Assembly (NCBI GenBank): GCA_964019165.1
Contig: OZ025277.1
Span: 4,643,655-4,707,654 of the forward strand
Reading direction: 5' to 3'
DNA: 64,000 nt
From: Mastigias papua
Lineage: Eukaryota; Cnidaria; Scyphozoa; Rhizostomeae; Mastigiidae
A program made the translations under genes and the position numbers. Position 1 is the first letter of the stretch; the number at the start of each line of letters is the position of its first letter. Shown here piece by piece: positions 11,860 to 22,213 of this stretch. The notes beneath the pieces were generated by a model, which searched no databases, had not been told where the DNA came from, and was given only the letters and a program-made list of their open reading frames with translations.

Positions 11860-12758
11860 AATGGTAAAACAGATCCAAAATAAGGAACTTTAACCTGGGT
11901 GAAAACGTACCAAATATACAGAAAGATGCAACGGGTATCAATATGTACAAAACTTGCTGGAGAAGGTGAGATTTGGTGGGAGTGCATCCCTACAAGAAGT
12001 AACAGAGGAGAGCTGGTTCTGAGTCCCCCTCTAGCACGCCAATGTATTCTATATGAATGGAAGTCCAATACTCGCATCTCCTTTGACCTAGATTCTATCT
12101 CTTCAAACTTCACAACCTTACATAAGACGCAACAGCTGCCTATTCGTCGTTTCAGTGGAGTGAATGTGCTACTTGGTAGGTCAAGTTTGCTCTCACTAGC
12201 CGGTCAAGGGAGCCATTTGCGTCAATATCACTGATAAGCAGAAATATTGAAAACCACACTGCACATTCTAATCTCTGGAATTAAGCTGAATTGTCAAAAA
12301 CACGACCTTGTACAGCTGAACGCTGCATGACATTTGTGTGCACTTGAATTTCTTGCAGTGTGTGTGCCAGAGCCCAGCAAAAGAAATGTATACAGGTCTA
12401 CAGATTTACAAAAATATGGACGTGGTATTTCCGAAGGGGTACATAGAGGGATGGTATGAGCTAAGTACTAGTAAATTATTTAAAAGCAAAATGATTAGTC
12501 TTAACTTTGTTTAAGACTTACTACATTTTAACACATATCATAAACACAAGCTAATTTGTGTTAGTTTTGATTCCTACTCTCAATCAATGGATATTCCCTA
12601 TGTACAAATCCACACTTTCCCAATTATAGATCCACAATTCGATTTACAACACCACAAAATGAGTCAAACCCACATTTATTTTAGGCACTGTCGTATCCGT
12701 AGTATGCAAAAGCCAAACTAGAGCACAAGGAAACACCTTCAAAGACTAATATATATTC

Positions 12759-12851
12759 GTCAGGGGTCGCGAGTTCGAATCCCGCTCGGGTCGGTTATTT
12801 TCTCGCACTTTCACTTTTCATTTCTTTCAAATCCTGTTGCCTTTACAAAAT
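12759..12851 (+). mobile_element. tRNA-derived SINE (family 2), 5'-truncated, with 11-bp target-site duplication
   Basis: It begins inside the tRNA-like head and keeps a good T arm/B box (GAGTTCGAATCCCGCTC). A body with TTTTCTCGCACTTTCACTT follows, shared with 6008-6115. AATATATATTC flanks it at 12748-12758 and 12852-12862. Confidence 0.8.
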
Positions 12852-14523
12852 AATATATATTCTTACAATTTGCAATTCGGAATCAAATATTGCTCTCAGT
12901 TACATTCGGATCCATAGATGAGTAACTAAAATCCTAAAAGTGCCTCAGGAACGAAGTTTATAGATGGAATCTCCTTGTATCATCAAATACAAGAAGACCA
13001 GAAGGGGAGGCCCAGCAGCACTGACCCTTCTACTCCAAATGGGACTGCCTAGTCTTCCTGCCTCTTTTCCCTCAACTTGATGTATACCAAAACGTAGTTC
13101 TTTGTCTTCCTCATATTTTACTAATAGATACAACGCACGCTATTGCAGATTATTGTTATTTATGAAAATGGAATGGTGGTAGCAGAGATTAGGTCATACG
13201 CTATTTTGGGTATTTTTCCCATCAATAGTTCCCCTGTCAGCACATCCACGCTTTCTGATTAGCCTTTGTAAAGGCTCCAACAAAATTTAATTATCTTATG
13301 TGCATTTGAATTCGTGCAGTATTATTTTTTGCGCATCCATGACTACGCGAAGTTAAGCACTGAGGGAAAATGGAGGGGCATGCCCATTATGCAAAGGCAA
13401 ATATCTTCATAATTGCCAGGAGGAAATATTTTTGCGTTATGAAGTCTGAAAGGAGAACACACTATTCCACTATTTTACACGTCAATATCATCTAAACGTT
13501 CATAGTTAAATTGCATTTTATCCGCTCGGTATAACTTTAGTTATCTTTCCCTTTGATAATGTCGAAGATCCTCTGATGCCTCACTCTGAGCAATATTCAA
13601 TACAATCGTTAGTTTTCAGAGAATTCTGTGATATTGATGACCTTTTAAAAGCTATGGCCGATACAAAAGCTTCTCCGTAATCCAAACAGTGCTTTGAAAT
13701 GCGTTTTATTTCATTTGGCAAATGGTCGCCTATATGGCGTCCTTCGATCGTCCTTCTTGTCTTTAGAGACAAAGCAATTGCTGTCAGGCAAGACTTCTTT
13801 CTTTCGCTTTAGATTGGGCTTCCAAATTTTCCTTCTTTAGTGAAAACCACAAAAGCTACACCAATCTACTTTCTACTTTCCATCAATTTTAAAGCACCAC
13901 TACACTATTTCCTTCTAAATACTCAACACTATCCTCGTTATCATTGTCATTACTGGCTCGCATTTCTTCTCTGTCACCTGTTTTACACAGAGACACACTC
14001 TCACAAGTAATATCATGTTTTAAAACTGATTTGCAGAAACAAACCAGCAGTAAATTCGAGATGGTCGTGAAACAGAACAAGTCAAAGAAGATGTGGAAGC
14101 TACAGGAATATTTTGAGGCCGCTTCGCAAGCAAGGATGCTAACATATATTTATAACAAAATGCTAAATCCGACCTGATTAGCTCGATAAATCGGGCTGTA
14201 AAACATCTTAGTTAGGTGAACCAGCCCGCTTTACCGAACCAGCCCGTTCCTTGTGAACGGGCCTAACAAAGCTGCAGTTATAGATTTCCTAATAAAAGGG
14301 CGGAACGATGAAGATCCTTCCTTATAAACCGGTTGCTTATAGTCAAAAGAAGTTTTACAGTCATAATTTCCTTTGGACGAAGCTGCTTCTTAGTCCTGTT
14401 TGCTTTCTCGTATGCATGAATGTCACACTGTGCGAAAATATGACAGAATAGTTCGCGAATTTAACACACGCGAATTCAAGTTGGCACGATTTATAATATA
14501 CCTCCAATTTCATACAACTAAGC

Positions 14524-14886
14524 AGTGGTGTAGAGCCAAATCAATGACTATTGAAGGCTCATGTATAAACTCGAGTATTTCATAACAAGGCTATCTATCA
14601 ATGGAAGCAATGATATAGAAGCGTTGAATGGAAGTCACTCAAACGAAAAAGAGGCTACTTTCCGTTTTGAAAGCCTTCCTCAATAACAATAGTATGAAAC
14701 GTACATAAAAGAACGTAAAAATTGTAAAGAGAGCAAATAGGAGAAAATGGACCACATTTCAGCAATATTAAGAAACATAAGAAAATCACTATTGTTGAGA
14801 GGTAAGAGGGGTACTGAAGCCCTTCTGAAATAAGACAAAAATAACTAGGGGGCTGAGCCCCTGATCCTCCCCAGCTCTACACCACT
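14524..14886. mobile_element. MITE-like element with 13-bp terminal inverted repeats
   Basis: AGTGGTGTAGAGC at 14524-14536 is inverted at 14874-14886 (GCTCTACACCACT). The interior is non-coding. No clear target-site duplication is visible, so the superfamily is unknown; the termini recall hAT-type MITEs. Confidence 0.5.
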
Positions 14887-15360
14887 ACAGCTAAGGTATA
14901 CCACTGCAGTATCACTTTTATAAGTGTGTGAATGCCACCTGAGTTCAGTTGGTGAAAAGCAAAGATTCCATTGTTGTAAGGAAGCTATACACGCATCATT
15001 AATGAAAGAAAATATGCTAGGGTGCTTGGATGGGACAGTTTACTGGGATGCATAGGACAAAAGACCAGACCCTAAAATGAAAAACACTTAGAGATTCATA
15101 CAGCTATAATACGTGGGTGGGGCCCTTCTTTTGACTGAAACAAAGGGAGTGAAAGAACCGAAAACTAGCAAATTAACTATATAATGGAATAATAAACCTT
15201 AACATTCTCTGAAAATTAATCAGTCTTAATATGTCTTGTGCACATAAATTTATTTGCGTCAGTTTTGATTGTCTACGTTCAATAAATAGTTCTGCCATAT
15301 TTTTAAATCCACATTTTCCCAATTACCGATCCACAGGTTCGATTCAAACTCCACAAAGTG

Positions 15361-15384
15361 ATAAATGAATAAATAAATAAATAA

Positions 15385-15455
<71 letters not shown>
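15361..15455. repeat. (AAAT)n then (AT)n microsatellite
   Basis: A compound simple repeat with a few interruptions. The minus-strand Tyr/Ile-rich ORF over it is an artefact. Confidence 0.95.
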
Positions 15456-15458
<3 letters not shown>

Positions 15459-17552
15459 GCTTGGCCACCCCAGTATTAAAATTGATGCGCGGCCCCTGGT
15501 AATGCCAGGAAAGAAAAGAATAAGTGAAAGCTTCCAGACACCTTGTTTCGGATAACAACCTCCAGAGTATAAAATTTTAGAATTACGGTTGAAAGTAACC
15601 TATCACCTTAGTGACAATAAATACCCAGATGCAGATATAATCTCCTAATCACGGAACGCGAGTACAAATGGTAGTATTAGACCATTTCTGTGTGCATTTT
15701 TTAGACTAATGCATTGATATTTATTTTTCTGTATCAAAAAGCAAAACAAAAAGGCTAAGTTGAAGATTCTGAAGAAACAGTCTCTATGTGCATACATAGC
15801 CTATATATCGTTAATTACACGCCGACAATCCGAAACATGCAAAGGAAACGTCAAAGCTAAAAGGAACTTCAGACTTGCATAGCTGACCCATCGCTAACAA
15901 ACTGTTTGCAATCAGAAGCGCAAAGGAAATGCCAAAAAGTCATAAAAATTCCACGAGAAACCTAGAAGAATGTAAAAGTCACATCCAATTTGTTTTGTCT
16001 GCATTTCCCATGAAAAATGATGGATTGTTTGATGTTGAATAAAATGTTTAATGAACTGTGCACAGGCGTTTTTCTACAATTGAGTGATTTCTTTTTCATC
16101 TGCATGATATCAAGGAATATCCATAGGAATGAAGCTTTTGATCATTTGTGGAGGAATCAAGCTGCTACATATGATAAATCCTCAACACTGGTAAGAAAAT
16201 TGATCTTTCAATCAATGAGTATGGCTAGTCGAAGTCTCTCTACTTAAAAAGTTTGGAGAGGGGACAAGCATAAACCTCAATTATCTTTAAGCCCAGATGC
16301 AGGCGCCTCGCGAAGGGGGGCGGGCATGACGGGGGGGGTCGCATTTCTCTGGAAAGCACTTCGTCGGCGAAATTTGCGTTCTTATAGGCAAATCCCATGA
16401 TTTTTCACAGAGAAATGCAGTTTGGCGGCACATATTGCTTTGGCTGTCGGCAATAGTAGAAGCGTATAGAAACATGCTGGTTGCGCTATCAGAAACCACG
16501 CCTGGTTCTTGGATGGCACACACCCATGTTTTCAGCAAAGTTCTACGTCACGCCCCCCCCCTAGCACGTTATCTTTGCGACGGCCTAGCCCAGATGAATA
16601 CCCAGGAAATCAGCGGCAACCATTTAATAAAAAAGTTCTGTAATATACACCGAGTTGGTATCCTTTGTGCACCCCGTGCACTGAATACTTCACCGAAAAT
16701 ATGACAGACCAGGAATTAGAACCTCTTAACCACAGCATCAAAACTGGGTGTCCTGAAAGTCTAGATCCCTGCCCTCTGCCACAAAAGGATAAAAATACCT
16801 TGTCTCTTGGAAAGTTTTGAAATTATTTGATTTTATTTCTGTTAAATAGGTTCACTCATAATCATCATGATCCTGACAGTGACCAAATCAGGAACATTCC
16901 TGCAATATTTCTACCGTGTCTATTTCTTAGAATACTACTCTAAGCTATATTCTCATTAAATATTTCAGCAATTCGCTTTTGCGGATTAGAACCATGCCCT
17001 CGAAAATTCCTGTTCGCACACCGGCTCGTCCATGGGAATAAGTTTTGTTGTCTTCAATTTCCCCAAAAAATAAAGTATAGGAAACTATTCCCTCCTAGTG
17101 GTACTGATTGATTAAGGCTTTTCCGCATCTCTTTTAGATACAAACACCGTCTGTGCACAAGTAAAGAGCTGCCTTGTTTATTTCTAATTGTAAAGGCGAT
17201 GCGTCCACGCGTAACTTTTCTTATAACATCCACGCGGCAGTCACTCTTCAATTTTTTCCTTTGCTTAATGGGGACCTACAAAACCCCTACTTTCATCTTG
17301 ACAAATTCCACATCTAAGTCATTTCTGCCTCAACTCGATTCATGCTGCATACAAATCACTCATGACCAGGCACGAAGCTACGGGTACGTTGGGGGCATTG
17401 CCGCCTAGCTACTAGCTGCCGTCCTTCAATGTCCGTCCAGCAATGTTAAGATGAAAGCATGTTTTCCCAAAAATTTTTAAAGGAAAATAGAAAATTTGGA
17501 GCAAGACAACCAGTAACTGTGGATGTATTAATGGCTGCACAGTTTATATTCA

Positions 17553-17873
17553 TAAAAAACCAAGTATATAAGAAATATGGGGCTCCTGTCAGACAAAAAT
17601 TAAGGAACAGTTAAAGAAAAACAGGCAGACTGAGCATCAACAGTAAGCTTACAAAACTGTTGTTGCAAGAAAATTTCATATCAAACTGGAAACAAATTGC
17701 AGGTAACAATCCATCTCTCAGGTGATAAACATTCTATTTCTCGTCTCACAGTTGCTTTTTTACTATGGGAAATTTCTAGAGTTTTAAAGAAACACATAAG
17801 AAATACTAACGCTGGATTTCACAAAATATTAAGACACATCTAAGTTGAAAGCGGAGTTTGTTTATTGTACAAA
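17553..17873. mobile_element. MITE family A (TATAAGAAAC termini), diverged copy
   Basis: The right end (ACAAAATATTAAGACACATC, then AAGTTGAAAGC and GTTTGTTTATTGTACAAAAAC) matches the ends of the copies at 19124-19482 and 35408-35748. The left end (AAAAAACCAAGTATATAAGAA) matches the other terminus of the 35408 copy. Confidence 0.6.
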
Positions 17874-17910
17874 AACATGTATCGTTTGATATCATTACCT
17901 TCTCCGATGC

Positions 17911-18808
17911 TTAAAGCCTGGTTTCCATTAAATCGTAGAACGATCGGGGACTGTCTGCGTCAGTCTGCGACAGTCTGCGATGTGCTGCCGATCCTTCCCG
18001 ATTTAATGGAAACACTTGCTTACGATCCTTACGATTGTCTGGGACCGTCTGCGATCACAGATCGTAAAGCCTGGTTTCCATTAAATCGTAGAACGATCGG
18101 GGACAGTCTGCGTCAGTCTGCGACAGTCTGCGATCTCATCTTCCATTTTCCAGCAGAGACATGTTTCCATAGATCGGCAACTGTCTGCGACTGTCTGCGA
18201 TTGTCTGCGACCATGATCCTTTTCAAGCTCAAAAAGTCTATTTTTAACTTTGACCTGACCCCGAATCAGAGGGCGGGAATCAGATATTCTCTAATTGGCT
18301 AATCTGGTTCACGTGAGCAAAATTAAACAAAGGAACGTCTGCGATGATCGCAGAGTGTCTGCGATGTGTGTTTCCATTAACTTTTTTTGGATCGGGAAGG
18401 ATCGGGACTGTCGTAATGATCGGGAAAGTTGAACTTGGTTCAACTTTCCCGATCATTACGACAGTCCCGATCCTTCCCGATCCAAGAAAAAGTTAATGGA
18501 AACACACATCGCAGACACTCTGCGATCATCGCAGACGTTCCTTTGTTTAATTGTGCTCACGTGAACCAGATTAGCCAATTAGAGAATATCTGATTCCCGC
18601 CCTCTGATTCGGGGTCAGGTCAAAGTTAAAAACAGCCTTTTTGAGCTTGAAAAGGATCATGGTCGCAGACAATCGCAGACAGTCGCAGACAGTTGCCGAT
18701 CTATGGAAACATGTCTCCGCTGGAAAATGGAAGATGAGATCGCAGACTGTCGCAGACTGACGCAGACTGTCCCCGATCGTTCTACGATTTAATGGAAACC
18801 AGGCTTAA
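17911..18808. mobile_element. TTAA-flanked fold-back element with a 740-bp near-perfect palindrome
   Basis: TTAA lies at 17911-17914 and 18805-18808. Positions 18067-18806 form an inverted repeat centred near 18436 with ~370-bp arms and only about six differences by eye. Arm ends read GCCTGGTTTCCATTAAATCG, then a run of GTCTGCG(A/T) units. A second copy of this ~65-bp terminus at 17913-17980 starts a shorter outer segment, so the left side looks duplicated or nested. There is no coding capacity, and the ORF at 17865-18302 is an artefact. TTAA flanks suggest piggyBac-type mobilisation, but the termini are not a standard piggyBac sequence. Confidence 0.85.
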
Positions 18809-19123
18809 TGGAGGAAGGGCATCTAAAAATCTTGGAATTTGAGGAATTTACTCCTCGGTTTTTCAGCTCTGGCTTATTTTTTACTTTATTTAAAGTTGGT
18901 TTACAGTGTTGTTTAATTTTAACCAAATAAGCTAATTAATGCCAACTAAAATCCAGAATTTAAAACTAAGGTATAAAAGAATGTAAATGTAGACAATGCT
19001 TTAATATAACATGAGACTATAACTTAATTAAAGTGAACTAACATGATAATAGGATGAATAAACTAATACATATCATTCTATTGAAAAGCTAGGTATGATC
19101 TAACCAAGACAAACTATGTAAAC

Positions 19124-19482
19124 GTTTTTTTATAAGAAACATGTCTATAAGAAATTTTTTATTGGGTAGAATAATTTCATATGACATCCATCTCTTAGCT
19201 GTTTTTAACTGCTGTATGAAGATGTTTAAAAAGTCACAAATATTTTAAGCATACTTTAAAAATATTTTAAGCATGCATCGGGAAGTGGCAACAATTCCAG
19301 TAAAAAAGAGAACTTGAACTTTCAATTTCTTGCATTACAGTTGCCCAGTCTGAGTTTTTGTTGTTATTAAAAGTTTCAAGAATTTTAAGAAACATTTGAG
19401 AAACCGTTGAGACTGGAATTGGCAAAATATTAAGAAACATCCAGGCTGAAAGCAGAAAGTTTGTTTCTTATATAAAAAAAAC
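19124..19482. mobile_element. MITE family A, copy with terminal inverted repeats
   Basis: The left end is GTTTTTTTATAAGAAAC and the right end GTTTCTTATATAAAAAAAAC. The subterminal CAAAATATTAAGAAACATCC and AGGCTGAAAGC are shared with the copies at 17553-17873 and, inverted, 35408-35748. Non-coding, ~360 bp. Confidence 0.7.
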
Positions 19483-19591
19483 CATGTACTATGACTATGT
19501 AATGGTGCCTGATTATGATCTCAGGAGAGAAGAGCAACTTTGTTAACAATGTCAGCATATCGTGAAGACAGAGTTGTTGCCGAGGCGAGAA

Positions 19592-20000
19592 AGAATTTGA
19601 ATAATGCATGGTTTATATGTGACACTGAAAGTACTATAGGGTCTGCTGTGGTAAAGTGGGTAACCCGGGGTAAAATGGGTAATTGGCCATTTCGCAAACT
19701 AATCACATGTTGTCTTTCTTTCATACCTAATTTATGCGATTTCTTATAGAGAGGTGTTGTACCAAGTTAAAAAAATGGTGCTGTGCCCTTTCAGGGCCAT
19801 AAGTCAATAATACTGATGTAAATATCCACTTACCTACTTTACCCCGGGTTACCCATTATGCTCCAGCAGACCCTACTCTTTTAATACATTAAAAATAGGT
19901 ACATCAAAAGTAGGTAGCTAGTTTTTGGTTTGATGTACCTACTTTTAGGATATTCAAAGAGCACGGCACTTTTAGTGTCACATAAATCATGCATCAATTT
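19592..20000. mobile_element. Outer inverted-repeat element interrupted by a MITE
   Basis: ATGCATGGTTTATATGTGACACT at ~19606-19628 has an inverted partner AGTGTCACATAAATCATGCAT at ~19974-19994. The TA-flanked MITE at 19639-19873 lies between them, so this looks like one element inserted in another. The outer limits are approximate. Confidence 0.5.
19639..19873. mobile_element. 235-bp Tc1/mariner-type MITE with TA target duplication
   Basis: The termini are GGGTCTGCTG and CAGCAGACCC, flanked by TA at 19637-19638 and 19874-19875. The inverted repeats continue imperfectly through GTAAAGTGGGTAACCCGGGG and its inverted match near 19835-19856. Non-coding interior; a TA duplication is the hallmark of Tc1/mariner mobilisation. 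Confidence 0.8.
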
Positions 20001-21073
20001 CAGCATAAGAATGAAGACAATAAATATGATTTGATGATCATTCAGTCCTTCATCCTTTTGTCATGATTATGACCTTTCGTTATTGCTGAAGTTTTTGAGC
20101 TTGATTGTGAACAATTAATTAGATCAATGAAGGTCGCAAATTACAAGATGACATCAAATTTCCTGACAACTAATAAATATTATATAATACTTGAAGCTTT
20201 CAATCTGGTTTTTCAATGGATTAAAGGTAAAGCAGGTTGTTGAATAAATAATGCAAGATGCCTTCTTTGAGTGCACCAATCCACCCTTTGGCTTTGGTAT
20301 AACATTTCAATAAAAGAAAGACAGCTAGTCTAAGCAAATAGTACTATTGGAAAAGCTAATTCTCAAAAATGAAAACAGATGGTAAACTATTAACTGATTC
20401 AATGTAATTAAAATTTATTTGCCTAATAGTCATATGTTAACTACCAGTGTAACTTTTTAAATCTCCATTTTTGCATTTTTCAATTTCATTCTAATCACGT
20501 GATTTGATGGAACAATGAATAAATAGGAAATAATATAAATGAAGATTTGCAATGAATTAATTAAAGCACTTTGTATCATAACAATCGCTGTAAAAGCAAA
20601 ATCAAACAACTTATGCTTTCTTACCACAGGAGCTTATGCTTTTCAACACAATTTTCACCTAACTGGCATAAAAAGGTAGGTTCTCTCTTCTCTTATCCAA
20701 ACCATCTTTACATTATAAGCTATAAGTTGTACAGTGGTTGTATATGCAATGCAGCTATTACAAGAGCCTGGTCGGTAGTTATGAGCGCCGAGTGTGACTG
20801 CACCCTGTTACATGCCGGTAATCATTATGGCCAGGAGTATCGTGTAAAGTGGGCAACTTTAATTCTGTCTAGTCTTCCTATCTTCATCAGTATCCACTAC
20901 CCCAGTGTATTGAAAACTTAAGTTATTTCATGATCACAACTTTAAATTCGTTAGTCATTGTATCCAATATCCATATATCGATCTTCCTTTAATTAGTGTT
21001 TCATACCCACATTTCAGCGTGAGCAAATTCCGTTTCACGATGCAGCTGAGATCGCAAGGGGCATTCTGAAGCA

Positions 21074-22054
21074 ATGACAACATCACCAAACTCGTCAAGC
21101 TCCTGCCCATTGGGCGAGGCATTAGACCTACATCTTTCAACAGGAGCTGCGTACGGCTATATGCTACTAGGAAGCATTGGCTTTATCAGCAACATTTTCA
21201 TCAATTATGTCATATTTCAATTGCGGTTATTCCGAATAATGGGCCATCTCATCATAATAAGTCTATCCGTATCCGGTATGATCATGTCAGCAATAGTTAG
21301 TACTTTCTATGCAACCGAGCTTTTAACCCGATCCGGAATCACAGTTTCTCAAACTTGGTGCCAAATCTCTGCAGGAGTATCAATACTAGCAGTTTCGACA
21401 ACATGCCTGAATCTTGTAGGCGTATCCATTGACCGATGCATCGCCATTTTCTTCCCACTTCATTACCCTCAACTAGTGACCACGAGACGCGTGTATGTGT
21501 GTCTTTTTGCAATGTGGTTCTGTATGACCACCTGGTCCTTCTTACCACTATTCGGATGGAACGGAAAACAGACTTGTCTTCGTGTTGGATATACCATATG
21601 TGATTGGGGGAATACACTGGATTTCCACTTTTTTACTGCGACAAGCGTCATTGTCCTATCTGCAGTTGTCCTTGTTATCATAATGCAAAGTGCCATATAC
21701 ATACTAGCAATAAAACAAGCTCGAAAGCTTTATGGTAAAGATTCCTCACAAGACACGTCCAGACGTAGCGGGCTCGTTAAGGCTCAGAGGAAGGTTACGA
21801 GAATTGTTGCATTTATCGTAGTGACCTTCTTTGTTACGTACATTCCGTGGTTTTCGCTCAGCATTCGTACTGTCGTAACGCAAATTGGCGGGCAGAAGGT
21901 GATAATTTCGTGCGCCTTTCTGCTGTTCTCGAATGCAATGTTAAATCCATTGGTTTATGCATCATCGGATAGTTCTATTCGGAGAAAGGCCCTGAGTTTG
22001 CTGCATGTGCCAGGGAGCTGGAACAACAACGTAAACCCAGCGTCTTCATTTTAA
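21074..22054 (+). CDS. Class A (rhodopsin-like) G protein-coupled receptor, intronless, orphan
   Basis: A complete 326-residue single-exon receptor with seven hydrophobic segments at about residues 27-49, 57-80, 97-120, 140-161, 186-212, 242-266 and 275-296. Class A landmarks are N40 in TM1, C96 at the top of TM3, DRC at 120-122 in place of DRY, W154 in TM4, YIPW in TM6 and NPLVY at 291-295 in TM7. TM7 lacks the retinal-binding lysine (F at that position), so it is not an opsin. The conserved TM2 aspartate is replaced by G68 (LSVSG). The N-terminus is short and Ser-rich with one N-glycosylation sequon (NSS). ICL3 is short and the C-tail is ~30 residues. It resembles adenosine/melatonin-type receptors only in general form, and the ligand cannot be inferred. 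A paralogous fragment lies 3 kb downstream. Confidence 0.93.
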   Translation: MTTSPNSSSSCPLGEALDLHLSTGAAYGYMLLGSIGFISNIFINYVIFQLRLFRIMGHLIIISLSVSGMIMSAIVSTFYATELLTRSGITVSQTWCQISAGVSILAVSTTCLNLVGVSIDRCIAIFFPLHYPQLVTTRRVYVCLFAMWFCMTTWSFLPLFGWNGKQTCLRVGYTICDWGNTLDFHFFTATSVIVLSAVVLVIIMQSAIYILAIKQARKLYGKDSSQDTSRRSGLVKAQRKVTRIVAFIVVTFFVTYIPWFSLSIRTVVTQIGGQKVIISCAFLLFSNAMLNPLVYASSDSSIRRKALSLLHVPGSWNNNVNPASSF

Positions 22055-22132
22055 GACGACTGGGTGCCAAAACAATGCTAATTAGACAGTTACCTTTCGC
22101 AAACATCACTTTGATGTTTCACAACGTCACAT

Positions 22133-22213
22133 GGGCAAAAACAGCTATGTTCCCGTAAGGCAAAAAACAGCTATGTTCCCGTACGGTAAAAACAGCTATG
22201 TTCCTGTAAGGCA
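22133..22213. repeat. ~26-bp minisatellite, three units
   Basis: Three copies of AAAACAGCTATGTTCCCGTA with a short GG(C/T)A linker, starting ~80 bp after the GPCR stop codon. It may lie in the 3' UTR. Confidence 0.9.

Noticed and set aside
13581..14080. Two minus-strand ORFs of 63 codons each that might be linked exons
   Set aside because: No shared family, no clear splice sites joining them and no recognised domain.
17865..18302. 145-codon plus-strand ORF
   Set aside because: It lies across the GTCTGCG-rich palindromic element; the open frame comes from the repeat structure and resembles no protein.
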